64,000 nucleotides of DNA from JAJFUE01 sp041687335. GTDB taxonomy: Bacteria > Sumerlaeota > Sumerlaeia > MVZB01. Location of the stretch: positions 1 to 64,000 of the forward strand of contig JAWLCE010000008.1 in the NCBI GenBank assembly GCA_041687335.1, given 5' to 3'. This document shows positions 52,570 through 60,522 of the stretch, piece by piece (position 1 is the stretch's first letter; each line of letters starts with the position of its first letter). Below the pieces are notes generated by a model. It did not search any database. It was given only the letters and a program-made list of their open reading frames with translations, and had not been told where the DNA came from. A program made the position numbers and the translations under genes.

Positions 52570-55407
52570 ATGAGCGCATGGGACCCCTTTTACGGCAGCA
52601 ATGCCGGCTACCTGCTGGACCTTTACGATCGCTATTGCGAGGATCCGTCCTCCGTGGACCCGGCCTCGCGGGCATTTTTTCAAAACTGGCGCCCGCCCGA
52701 TGATCCCGCCGCACCACCAGCCGCAAGCGAGGGGCGCGTCGGCGCCGCCCCGCCACCGGTCGGCCAGGAGCTGATCGGCAAGATCACCGGCGCCGTCAAC
52801 CTGGCGCAGTCGATCCGCGCCTTCGGCCACCTGCCGGCCCAACTGGACCCGCTGGGAACCCCGCCGCCTCAGGACCCGGCGCTGGACCCCGCTTTCCACG
52901 GCATCACCGATGAGGACTTGGCGCGGCTGCCGGCCAGCCTGATCGGCGGCCCGGCGGCCGAGGGTAAGCCCAACGCGCTGGAGGCGATCCGCGCGCTGCG
53001 GGAAATCTACTCGGCTTTCACCGGACATGATTTCGACCACGTGACCGATCCCGAGGAGCGCGACTGGCTGCGCGAGGCGGTCGAGTCGCGCCGCTTCCGC
53101 CCGCCGGCGAGGCCGATCGAGGAGGTCGAGCTGCTCGAGCGCCTGACCCAGGTCGAGGTCTTCGAGCGCTTCCTGCACCGCGCCTTCCCCGGAAAGTTCC
53201 GCTTCTCGATCGAGGGCTTGGACGTGATGGTGCCGATGCTGGACGAGGCGCTGCACGCGGTGGCTGCCGATGGCGTGCGCCACGTCCTGATCGGCATGCC
53301 CCACCGCGGCCGGCTCAACGTGCTCGCCCATATCCTGCGCAAGCCCTACGACCAGATCCTGGCGGAGTTCAAGGACCCGATCAACCGGCTCGACGTGGCG
53401 GCGCAGAACGACCTGGGCTGGACCGGCGACGTCAAGTATCACCGCGGCACCCAGTGGCAGATGGAAGAGGGCGGCGGGACCTCAACCATCAACGTGCGGC
53501 TGGCGCCCAATCCCAGCCACTTGGAATTCATCAACCCTGTCGTGATGGGGATGGCGCGCGCGCTCGGCACCTCCGCGGACCGCCCCGGCACCTCGGCGCA
53601 CGATCCGCTGCTCGCAATGGCCGTCATGATCCACGGCGACGCCGCCTTCCCCGGCCAGGGAATCGTCGCCGAGACCCTGAACCTTTCGCGCCTGGCCGGC
53701 TACACCACCGGCGGCACCCTGCATATCATCGCCAACAACCAGCTCGGCTTCACCACCGACCCCGACCACGCCCGCTCGACGATGTATGCCAGCGACCTGG
53801 CCAAGGGCTTCGAGATCCCGATCATCCATGTCAACGCCGACTGCCCCGAGGACTGCATCGAGGTCGTGCGTCTGGCGTGCGCCTGGCGGCGGCGCTTCGG
53901 CAAGGACTTCCTGATCGACCTGGTCGGCTACCGGCGCTGGGGCCACAACGAGGCCGACGAGCCGATGTTCACCCAGCCGATGATGTATCGGCTGGTCAAC
54001 GAGCACCCGACGGTGCGCCAGATCTGGGCGGAGCGGCTGGCCGGGGCGGGCCGGATCGCCCCCGAGCTGCCCGAGCAGCTCGAGCGCAAGTATTACGACC
54101 TGCTGCAGGGCAAGTTCAATGAGCTTGATCCCGAGGAAATGATCCGCAGCCCGCACCCCAAGCCGCCTCCGCCCGGAGCGGCTCGCCGCGTGCGCACCGC
54201 CGCCCCGGCCGAGCGGCTGCTGGCCCTCAACGAGTCGCTGGCTCGCCTGCCCGAGGGCTTCGAGATCAACGGCAAGCTTGAGAAGATATTGGCGCGCCGG
54301 CGCGAGGCGATCGCCGGCGGCGGCGAGCGCGCCGTGGACTGGACCAGCGCCGAGGAGCTGGCCCTGGCCTCGATCCTCGAGGACGGGCTGCCGGTGCGCC
54401 TGACCGGCCAGGATGTCGAGCGCGGCACCTTCAGCCATCGCCACGCCGTCTATCGCGACCAGCGCACCGGCGAGCGCTTCTGCCCGCTGCAGAACCTCCC
54501 CCAGGCGCGCGCCTCCTTCGACATCCGCAACAGCTCGCTGAGCGAGGCCGGCGCGCTCGGCTTCGAGTTCGGCTACAACCTGCAACAGGGGCGCGGGCTG
54601 GTCATCTGGGAGGCCCAATACGGCGACTTCATCAACGGCGCCCAGGTGCTGATCGACGAGTTCCTCGTCTCGGCCCGCGCCAAGTGGGGCCAGACCCCCT
54701 CGCTGGTGATGCTGCTGCCCCACGGTTACGAGGGGGCCGGGCCCGATCACTCCAGCGGCCGGCTGGAGCGCTTCCTCTCGCTGGCGGCCGACATCAACAT
54801 CCGCGTCGCCAACTGCACCACTGCCGCCCAGTATTTCCACCTGCTGCGCCGCCAGGCGCTACTGCTCGAGACTGACCCGCTGCCGCTGGTGATCATGTCG
54901 CCCAAGAGCCTGCTGCGCAACCCGCTGATCGCCCGCCCGCTCTCGGAACTGAGCGAGGGCCACTGGCAGCCGGTCATCGACGACGCCCAGGCCGACCCCC
55001 AGCGCGTCCGGCGCCTGATCCTGTGCAGCGGCAAGGTCTGGGTCGACCTGACCGCCGGCGAGGAGCCATGGCCGGCCGAACTTGCGGCCGCGCGCCTGGA
55101 GCAGCTCTACCCCTTCCCCAAGGAAGACGTGGCGGCGCTGCTGGAGCGCTACCCTCAACTGGAGGAGCTGGTCTGGCTGCAGGAGGAGCCGATGAACATG
55201 GGGCCTTGGGGCTTTGTCGGGCCGCTGCTGCGGGAGGTGGCGGGAGAGCTGCCGCTGCACTACCTCGGCCGGCCGCGCTACTCCAGCCCGGCCGAGGGTT
55301 CGGCCGCCTGGCATGCCTTCAACCAGAAGAAGCTTGTGGAGAAGGCGCGCCTGATCGAGCCGGCACCCGAGCCCGCCGCCCGCCGCCGCGCCGCCAGGAA
55401 AGGCTGA
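52570..55407 (+). CDS. sucA: 2-oxoglutarate dehydrogenase E1 component
   Basis: A 945-residue thiamine-diphosphate enzyme of usual SucA length that decarboxylates 2-oxoglutarate in the TCA cycle. The N-terminal E2-contact segment is YGSNAGYLLDLYDRYCEDP. Then come GMPHRGRLNVLAHI, GNPSHLE-type NPSHLEFINPVVMG, the cofactor region GDAAFPGQGIVAETLNLS, and the C-terminal domain with WEAQYGDFINGAQVLIDEF and LPHGYEGAGPDHSS. No E2-like domain is fused to it (unlike actinobacterial OdhA). Followed by sucB after a repeat-containing 274-bp gap. Confidence 0.96.
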   Translation: MSAWDPFYGSNAGYLLDLYDRYCEDPSSVDPASRAFFQNWRPPDDPAAPPAASEGRVGAAPPPVGQELIGKITGAVNLAQSIRAFGHLPAQLDPLGTPPPQDPALDPAFHGITDEDLARLPASLIGGPAAEGKPNALEAIRALREIYSAFTGHDFDHVTDPEERDWLREAVESRRFRPPARPIEEVELLERLTQVEVFERFLHRAFPGKFRFSIEGLDVMVPMLDEALHAVAADGVRHVLIGMPHRGRLNVLAHILRKPYDQILAEFKDPINRLDVAAQNDLGWTGDVKYHRGTQWQMEEGGGTSTINVRLAPNPSHLEFINPVVMGMARALGTSADRPGTSAHDPLLAMAVMIHGDAAFPGQGIVAETLNLSRLAGYTTGGTLHIIANNQLGFTTDPDHARSTMYASDLAKGFEIPIIHVNADCPEDCIEVVRLACAWRRRFGKDFLIDLVGYRRWGHNEADEPMFTQPMMYRLVNEHPTVRQIWAERLAGAGRIAPELPEQLERKYYDLLQGKFNELDPEEMIRSPHPKPPPPGAARRVRTAAPAERLLALNESLARLPEGFEINGKLEKILARRREAIAGGGERAVDWTSAEELALASILEDGLPVRLTGQDVERGTFSHRHAVYRDQRTGERFCPLQNLPQARASFDIRNSSLSEAGALGFEFGYNLQQGRGLVIWEAQYGDFINGAQVLIDEFLVSARAKWGQTPSLVMLLPHGYEGAGPDHSSGRLERFLSLAADINIRVANCTTAAQYFHLLRRQALLLETDPLPLVIMSPKSLLRNPLIARPLSELSEGHWQPVIDDAQADPQRVRRLILCSGKVWVDLTAGEEPWPAELAAARLEQLYPFPKEDVAALLERYPQLEELVWLQEEPMNMGPWGFVGPLLREVAGELPLHYLGRPRYSSPAEGSAAWHAFNQKKLVEKARLIEPAPEPAARRRAARKG

Positions 55408-55681
55408 GCCCAGATGCGATCCCGAATGACGCAGGGGCTGCTCGCTTCTTTCTCAGTCTGCTTCGGGGGATCTGGTTACCTGGGCCGCCAGCTCCTTTGC
55501 GATTCCTCTGCGTTCTCCGCGCCTTTGCGGTTCAAATCCGCCTGTTTGGTAGGTCGGCTCTTCGAGCCGACACTGGAGGCCATGTCGGGTCGAAGACCCG
55601 ACCTACCTTGAATGGTAGTCTCGGTGTTGAGAATTCGTATTGGTTGTTGATTACAAAAATCCCCCGAAGGGCCAGAGTCTC
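55408..55681. repeat. 274-bp sucA-sucB spacer with CAAAG-type stretch and REPIN-like element
   Basis: A REPIN-like hairpin pair occupies 55548-55607 (GTCGGCTC-TTC-GAGCCGAC and GTCGGGTC-GAA-GACCCGAC, framed by GGTAGGTCGG and its inverse), in the same orientation as 39887-39946. A CTTTGCG/CTCTGCG stretch (55494-55532) resembles the CAAAG-type elements elsewhere. These separate two genes that are normally adjacent in one operon. Confidence 0.88.
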
Positions 55682-56935
55682 ATGGCGACTGAAATTAAGA
55701 TCCCCGAACTGGGCGAATCGATCACCGAGGCGACGATCGTGCGCTGGCTGAAGAAGCCCGGCGATCGCGTCGAGGCCGGGGACGTGCTGCTTGAGCTTGA
55801 GACCGAGAAGACCAACGTCGAGCTGCCGGCGCCGACCTCAGGCGTGCTGGCCTCAATCGATCGCGGCGACGGCGAGGATGTCAAGGTCGGCGAGCGGATC
55901 GGCGCCATCGAGGCCGGAGAGGCCAAGGCCGCCAAGGCCGCCGAGGCAGGCGAGGCAGCCGAGCCGGCCAAAGCGCCCGCCGAGCCCGCCGCCACCCCCG
56001 AAAAAAGCGAGCCGGCCGAGCCGCCGCCGGCCAGCGCCGAGCCGGCCCAACGCATGCATTCCCGCCCCGAGCCCGAGGTCCAGCCTTCCGCGGAGGTGCC
56101 TGTTGAGATGGCCGCCGCCGCCCAAACCCAGACCCGCGCCGAGGGCAGCTCCGCCCAGAAGCCCGCCCCCGCCCAACCGCGTCCCGAGCCCCCGCCCGAG
56201 CCACGTCCCCAGCCGAGCCCCGAGCGCCAGCCCGGCGAGCGCGAGGAGCGGGTGCGGATGTCGCGCCGGCGGCGCACCATCGCCGAGCGGCTGGTGGAGG
56301 CCCAGCGCACCGCCGCCATGCTGACCACCTTCAACGAGGTCGACATGAGCGCCGTCATGCGCATCCGGCGCGAATTCCGCGACGAGTTCAAGGAACGCCA
56401 TGGCGTCGGCCTCGGCTTGAGCTCATTCTTCGTCCGCGCGGCCGCCAGCGCCCTGCGTGAGTTCCCCGAGGTCAACTCCCAGCTCGATGGCGATGAGATC
56501 GTCTATAAATACTACTACGACATCGGCATGGCGGTGGACACGCCCGAGGGGCTGGTCGTGCCGGTCGTGCGCAACGCCGATCAGCTCGGTTTCGCCGAGA
56601 TCGAGCGCGCCGTGCGCGAGCTGGCCGAACGCGCCCGCGCCGGCAAGCTGGGCGTCGAGGAGCTGCGCGGCGGGACCTTCACCATCACCAACGGCGGGGT
56701 CTTCGGCTCGCTGCTGAGCACGCCGCTGCTGAACCTGCCCCAGGTAGCGATCCTCGGGCTGCACCGCATCCAGGATCGCCCCGTCGCCATCGACGGACAG
56801 GTGCAGGTCCGGCCGATGATGTATATGGCGCTCAGCTACGACCACCGGATCATCGACGGCCGCCAGGCCGTCCAGTTCCTCGCGCGCATCAAGGACCTGG
56901 TCGAGGACCCACAGCGCCTGCTGGTGGGCCTGTAA
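55682..56935 (+). CDS. sucB: Dihydrolipoamide succinyltransferase E2, apparently without subunit-binding domain
   Basis: A 417-residue protein with a lipoyl domain (residues 2-76; lysine in ETEKTNVELP, about K43), a long Ala/Pro/Glu-rich linker (about 80-190), and a catalytic domain opening RVRMSRRRRTIAERLVEAQ and ending with YDHRIIDGRQAVQF (HxxxDG, about 386-391), typical of SucB. I see no peripheral subunit-binding domain (the SPAVRKLAxExGxD-like segment) in the linker, although the AceF in this cluster has one. Mitochondrial E2 of this complex also lacks it. The ATG at 55682 starts directly at the lipoyl domain. Confidence 0.93.
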   Translation: MATEIKIPELGESITEATIVRWLKKPGDRVEAGDVLLELETEKTNVELPAPTSGVLASIDRGDGEDVKVGERIGAIEAGEAKAAKAAEAGEAAEPAKAPAEPAATPEKSEPAEPPPASAEPAQRMHSRPEPEVQPSAEVPVEMAAAAQTQTRAEGSSAQKPAPAQPRPEPPPEPRPQPSPERQPGEREERVRMSRRRRTIAERLVEAQRTAAMLTTFNEVDMSAVMRIRREFRDEFKERHGVGLGLSSFFVRAAASALREFPEVNSQLDGDEIVYKYYYDIGMAVDTPEGLVVPVVRNADQLGFAEIERAVRELAERARAGKLGVEELRGGTFTITNGGVFGSLLSTPLLNLPQVAILGLHRIQDRPVAIDGQVQVRPMMYMALSYDHRIIDGRQAVQFLARIKDLVEDPQRLLVGL

Positions 56936-57090
56936 ATCCGCCGGGGCCTTCAGCGGGCGCTCGGCGAAACCTGAGCCTGCGGCTTAAATAAGCGCTTCAT
57001 TTCCCACGGCTTTCAGCCGGGAGATCGCCGACGTCCAAAACATCGTCATGTATATTTGCTTATCGGTTGCAGAAACGCACGCAGTCAAAA

Positions 57091-57182
57091 TGGCGGAGAG
57101 GCCGGGATTCGAACCCGGGGTAGGGTTTAACCCCTACAACAGATTAGCAATCTGCCGCCTTCAGCCGCTCGGCCACCTCTCC
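57091..57182 (-). tRNA. tRNA-Ser (anticodon GCT)
   Basis: 92 nt including an encoded CCA end. The acceptor stem GGAGAGG pairs with CCTCTCC, the D arm is TGGCCGAGCGGCTGAAGGC, and the anticodon stem-loop CAGATTGCTAATCTG has anticodon GCT (complement at 57146-57148), reading AGC/AGU codons. A long variable arm typical of serine tRNAs and a T arm CGGGTTCGAATCCCG complete it. Confidence 0.97.
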
Positions 57183-57205
57183 GCACGAGGCGCGACAGAG
57201 GGTAA

Positions 57206-57234
57206 ATCATATCCACTCAAGCCTTGACGTTCAA
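57206..57234 (-). promoter_or_regulatory. Sigma-70-type promoter of tRNA-Ser
   Basis: On the minus strand TTGAAC (57234-57229) and TATGAT (57211-57206) are spaced by exactly 17 bp and end 23 bp before the tRNA 5' end. Both hexamers are close to consensus. Confidence 0.72.
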
Positions 57235-57330
57235 TCAAAAAAGACAGGGTGCGAACAGAGAAAAAATCTGTTCCGCCCTCATTCCGGCCCTGATCCGGCT
57301 TCAATCTTGGCAAAGATCTGGCATAAAAAT

Positions 57331-57366
57331 CCCCGGCTGAGGGTGGCGCCTTAGCCGGGGCCTTTT
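57331..57366 (+). terminator. Intrinsic terminator before the first phage-like gene
   Basis: CCCCGGCT (57331-57338) pairs with AGCCGGGG (57353-57360), with further pairing GAGG/CCTT inside, followed by CCTTTTTCTC. It reads rightward, yet no plus-strand gene lies to its left in the spacer, so it may insulate the element from sucB transcription or be left from its ancestral arrangement. Confidence 0.75.
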
Positions 57367-57395
57367 TCTCAAATCCAATCCAGGGGGGCGAGGGC

Positions 57396-57851
57396 ATGAG
57401 CGAGGCGGTAAGGTCTGAGCGAGTGTATAACCACCCCGCCGGCCTGATGAGGCGCCAGAATGAGCATGTATTTTTTGAGGGTATCTTCGTCAGGGCGTAC
57501 CAAGCATTCTTCAACTTGAAGGATGGCCCTCAGGCTGCCATGTTTTCGCTTGCCTGGTTCTTGAAAGATACCCGCGAGGGCGGATTTAGTTTTGAATATC
57601 TCGCAGACGAATTGGGCCTGGATGATCGAGTTTTCTGGCGCGGGAGGGCCGTTGCCTTATTCAGGGCCTTGCACGGAGGATTGCCCCCACACCTGGCCGA
57701 TGAGGCCCGCCGAATAGGGGTGGACCCCGCCGGGGCGTTTCAGCCCTTCCGGATTAACCTAGAAGGGAAAATCGCCCTTGTGAGCATGGATGGCGTGGAG
57801 GTGGTGCCCGCGCCCGAGCCAGTCAATGCCGGCGGGGAGGAAATGAGCTGA
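57396..57851 (+). CDS. Hypothetical protein of the phage-like element
   Basis: A 151-residue protein, mixed helix and strand, with no recognised family. Central features are NEHVFFEGIFVRAYQAFFNLKDG and FSFEYLADELGLDDRVFWR, the latter with a helix-turn-helix-like spacing, so a small regulator is one possibility. A good ribosome site (GGGGGGCGAGGG) precedes the ATG. Its TGA overlaps the ATG of the next gene (TGATG), indicating translational coupling. First gene of the element in the window. Confidence 0.7.
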   Translation: MSEAVRSERVYNHPAGLMRRQNEHVFFEGIFVRAYQAFFNLKDGPQAAMFSLAWFLKDTREGGFSFEYLADELGLDDRVFWRGRAVALFRALHGGLPPHLADEARRIGVDPAGAFQPFRINLEGKIALVSMDGVEVVPAPEPVNAGGEEMS

Positions 57852-58165
57852 TGCTGGGCATCGACATTAAAACCGAGCTGAGGATCAACCGCGAGCGCCT
57901 GGCGTGGGTCGAGGAGCGGATCCAGTTGAACCTCGAGCAGCTCGCGCGAATTGCGCTGCGCCTGGAGGCCGCTGGGAGCCTTGCTGAGCGCCGGCGGCTG
58001 CTCGCCTGGCGCGGGCGTCTCCGGAGCCAGCTCGAGGGGGACCGGACCCGCCGGGCGGTCATCGCCAAGCGAATCGAAGCGCTCGAGGCCGGCCATAGGT
58101 TCGAGCCGCGGCCGATCTCTTCTCATGAAGCGAGCAAGGCGCGCTGGCAGCGCAGCCATCGGTGA
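57851..58165 (+). CDS. Small coiled-coil protein of the phage-like element
   Basis: A 104-residue, highly charged protein that is almost entirely helical, with heptad-like spacing in INRERLAWVEERIQLNLEQL and later AVIAKRIEALEAG. Basic overall. GGGGAGG lies 10 bp before the ATG, which overlaps the previous stop. It could be a structural or nucleic-acid-binding accessory protein. No family recognised; it shares the coiled-coil style of 58962-59285. Confidence 0.65.
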   Translation: MLGIDIKTELRINRERLAWVEERIQLNLEQLARIALRLEAAGSLAERRRLLAWRGRLRSQLEGDRTRRAVIAKRIEALEAGHRFEPRPISSHEASKARWQRSHR

Positions 58166-58215
58166 GGCGAACAGGATTCTATTCTTCGTAGAAGAGTAGA
58201 AAAGCCCAAAGGGGA

Positions 58216-58914
58216 TCAGGGTTTGAGGGTGCGGGCGAGGTGGCGGGAGAGGATGCGGGAGGCGCGGTCGGAGTCGGCGGGGGACCAGTAGAGGTAGGGG
58301 AAGGCCTTGACGTCGACGTGGTCGACCAGGCGGAAGAGGAGGCGCAGGCCGGCCTGGCGCTGGGCGGGGGTGCCCTTCTGGGCCTTCTCGCTGTTGCGGC
58401 CCTGAAAGCGGGTGGTGGCGCGGCCTTTCTTGGAGCGCTCGGTGTGGGCGTTCTGGGCAATGTAGAGCTTGCCGGTGCGCGGGCTCTTGAGGACGAAGGT
58501 GTTTTTATAGTCCCTGGCGCGAGCATAGGGCGGGGTGTTGAAGGGGGCGTGCGTGAGCGGGATGGTCAGGTATTTGATCGGCTTGTTGCCAAAGACGCGG
58601 CGGGCGGCCTGTTCGGGGGTCGGGGTGAGGCCGCGGGCCTCGAGGGTGCGGATGGTGCCGCCGAAGTGGGTGATGCGCGCTTGGGGGAGCGGGGAGCCGA
58701 TATGCGCGACGGGGGCGCGGGCGGGGCCGAGGACCTGGGGGATGACCGAGCGCGCCAGGCGGCGGTGGGCGGAGGGGAGGCGATCGCGGACGACGTTGGT
58801 CTGCTCGACGGCGATCTCCTCGAGGCCGCCACGCAGGGCGCCGGCGGAGGCCTTGCGCAGTCGATCGAGGGCGGCGCGGAAACGCTCGGCGTCCATGGAG
58901 ATGCGGATGAACAT
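58216..58914 (-). CDS. Phage virion-morphogenesis-like protein
   Basis: A 232-residue protein. The N-terminal half (DAERFRAALDRLRKASAGALRGGLEEIAVEQTNVVRDRLP) followed by ARSVIPQVLGPARAPVAHIGS and ITHFGGTI recalls HK97-gp10/tail-completion-type proteins, which start with a helix of this kind, then a strand-rich core and an H-x-G turn. The match is by eye and moderate. GCAGGAGG lies just before the ATG, giving a firm start. It is the only minus-strand gene of the element in view and stands alone between plus-strand genes. Confidence 0.6.
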   Translation of the reverse strand: MFIRISMDAERFRAALDRLRKASAGALRGGLEEIAVEQTNVVRDRLPSAHRRLARSVIPQVLGPARAPVAHIGSPLPQARITHFGGTIRTLEARGLTPTPEQAARRVFGNKPIKYLTIPLTHAPFNTPPYARARDYKNTFVLKSPRTGKLYIAQNAHTERSKKGRATTRFQGRNSEKAQKGTPAQRQAGLRLLFRLVDHVDVKAFPYLYWSPADSDRASRILSRHLARTLKP

Positions 58915-58961
58915 GGTGGCCTCCTGCGGGGGGTTATAGCGCTCGAAGGGAGGGGTGGCAA

Positions 58962-59285
58962 GTGGATTATCAGAAGCGGCGGGAAGGGCTTGAGGAGCGC
59001 GCGCGGGCGTTGGATGCGAGAATCGAGCTGCTAGAGGGGCGGCTGGCCCAGGTGAAGCTTCGGCTTGAAGACGCGCGAGCTGCTCGCGCGGCCGCGGCAG
59101 AGCTCGCTGAACAGCTCGAGCTGAGCGGCTGGATCGAGCGGCGAATTATGGAGCTGCGAGCGGAGGGGCATGGGCCGAAGGTCATCGCGCGGGCGCTGCG
59201 CTCGGAGCGGGGGATCAACATGACCCACGGGGCCATCTGGAAGCGCCTGGAGCGGGCCGGGCGGCGGGCGGCTGAAAATAATTAA
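58962..59285 (+). CDS. Small coiled-coil plus helix-turn-helix protein
   Basis: A 107-residue protein starting at GTG, with AAGGGAGGGG upstream. Residues 5-55 form a continuous coiled coil (for example ARIELLEGRLAQVKLRLEDA). Residues 65-100 hold a helix-turn-helix-like segment, GHGPKVIARALRSERG then INMTHGAIWKRLERAG, similar to resolvase or small-terminase DNA-binding ends. Probably a DNA-binding accessory protein of the element. It lies 47 bp after the divergent morphogenesis-like gene. Confidence 0.68.
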   Translation: MDYQKRREGLEERARALDARIELLEGRLAQVKLRLEDARAARAAAAELAEQLELSGWIERRIMELRAEGHGPKVIARALRSERGINMTHGAIWKRLERAGRRAAENN

Positions 59286-59305
59286 AAGGTCACGTCATTT
59301 TTTGC

Positions 59306-59336
59306 TTGATTCCAAGTTGCGCAGTTGTGCTATCTT
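59306..59336 (+). promoter_or_regulatory. Possible promoter of the small RHH-like gene
   Basis: TTGATT (59306-59311) and an extended -10, TGCTATCTT (59328-59336), lie 35 bp before the ATG at 59371. The spacer of 19 bp is longer than ideal. Confidence 0.35.
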
Positions 59337-59370
59337 TGGGTCATGCACAAGAGAGGGGGCCGGGACAAAG

Positions 59371-59628
59371 ATGGCGCGCGAGGTGAAGGGGACCAAGCCG
59401 GTCAATATATTGCTTCGGGACAGAAACATTCTTTGGGTCGACAACCTGAAGCTAAGTCTTCGCGCCGGCGGCGTGATCATCGAGCGTGCTGGGCTCGTGC
59501 GGGCCATTCTCGATGGCCTGGAGGCCAGCGGGGTGGACCTGGCCGGCGTGGGCTCAGAAGACGAGCTGGCCGGGCTGATCGCGGAGCGGCTGCGCGCGGG
59601 CGCACCGAAGCGCGGGAAGGGAAGGTGA
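59371..59628 (+). CDS. Small ribbon-helix-helix-like regulator
   Basis: An 85-residue basic protein. PVNILLRDRNILWVDNLKLS followed by GVIIERAGLVRAILDGLEA has the strand-helix-helix pattern of ribbon-helix-helix DNA-binding proteins, often autorepressors of phages and plasmids. The match is by eye. The ATG at 59371 is preceded by GAGAGGGGG; longer in-frame starts are not supported. A 10-bp perfect inverted repeat follows 21 bp past the stop and could be an operator or an RNA hairpin. Confidence 0.6.
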   Translation: MAREVKGTKPVNILLRDRNILWVDNLKLSLRAGGVIIERAGLVRAILDGLEASGVDLAGVGSEDELAGLIAERLRAGAPKRGKGR

Positions 59629-59649
59629 TTCGACACGAATCATTTTGAC

Positions 59650-59685
59650 GGTGCCTGAGGCCTGCTGCAACAGATCTCAGGCACC
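59650..59685. repeat. Perfect 10-bp inverted repeat between phage-like genes
   Basis: GGTGCCTGAG (59650-59659) pairs with CTCAGGCACC (59676-59685) over a 16-base loop. A smaller CCGCG/CGCGG hairpin follows. No T-run, so not a canonical terminator; it may be an operator or a structured RNA site. Confidence 0.7.
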
Positions 59686-59766
59686 TGACTCCGAGCCGCC
59701 GCGGTTAGCTCGCGGCCGCCTGAAGCTGCCCCACACTATACAGGGGCAACGGGGTTGTGAAAACCA

Positions 59767-60390
59767 ATGATCACTTTCAAGACACATGTGGCGTTTTACG
59801 TGGAGCGGTTCATGGGCTCGAAGGAAGAGCTTGTGCATCGCGTGACGGAAGCGGCCGATCATGTTCGGATTGCGCTGAGTGTCGCCTATGGGGGCGAGAG
59901 CCGCGCCAAGGTCGATGTGCTGATCGAGCCCGACGTGGAGATCGGGCCGCAGGGGCGGAGCTCGTGCTTCTTCAGCCTACAGCTGACGGTGGGCGGCTCG
60001 CCATTGGCCATCCGGGATGCGTTGCCGGGGCAGATCGCGGAGGCCTTGGCGAAGGTGATGCCGGAGGCCCGAGAGATTGAAACGCTGGTGGCTCTTGCGC
60101 ATGCGGGCGAGCGCTCGTCAGCCTTGGAGCAGGCGGTTTTTCTTTTTTGGCCTGCATCGGGACTCGACCCGGACATGGACGATCGTCTGGGCCTGGTCGA
60201 TCGGCTGCCGCTCGTAGGGATCTACAAGGCGGCGCGCGAGATGAACCTTGGGGATCTGGCCGAGCTCGCGGCGATCGCCCTGGCGCCTTCGGAGCCCTCG
60301 CCGATCGAGTTTATCGAGAAGCTGGCGCAGGAGGAGATGGAGCTGATCGAGAAGCTGGCGCGGGAAAGGTTGGAGGGGATCGCTGCGTAA
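59767..60390 (+). CDS. Hypothetical protein of the phage-like element, paralog A
   Basis: A 207-residue acidic protein with mixed strands in the first 100 residues and a helical C-terminus (MNLGDLAELAAIALAPSEP then IEFIEKLAQEE). The C-terminus resembles that of the next gene (60523-61149), and both share an N-terminal FKT strand and a central segment ending in a PEA/PKA-type turn, so the two look like diverged paralogs. The ribosome site is weak. No known family; a recombination or replication accessory role would be a guess. Confidence 0.65.
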   Translation: MITFKTHVAFYVERFMGSKEELVHRVTEAADHVRIALSVAYGGESRAKVDVLIEPDVEIGPQGRSSCFFSLQLTVGGSPLAIRDALPGQIAEALAKVMPEAREIETLVALAHAGERSSALEQAVFLFWPASGLDPDMDDRLGLVDRLPLVGIYKAAREMNLGDLAELAAIALAPSEPSPIEFIEKLAQEEMELIEKLARERLEGIAA

Positions 60391-60403
60391 CTGGAAGTTG
60401 AGC

Positions 60404-60437
60404 GACTCGCGGGCCGGCGGCAACCAGCCCGCGAGTC
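60404..60437. repeat. Perfect 11-bp inverted repeat between phage-like genes
   Basis: GACTCGCGGGC (60404-60414) pairs with GCCCGCGAGTC (60427-60437) over a 12-base loop, 13 bp past the previous stop. A second stem GCCTGGG/CCCAGGC follows within 35 bp. No T-run. Same arrangement as 59650-59685. Confidence 0.72.
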
Positions 60438-60522
60438 TGACCAAGCCGCCTGGGCTACACTCCCCAGGCTGCTAAATGGCTGCCCGGGATTCTATCACGC
60501 CCGGCGCCTCAGGAGAATAGCA

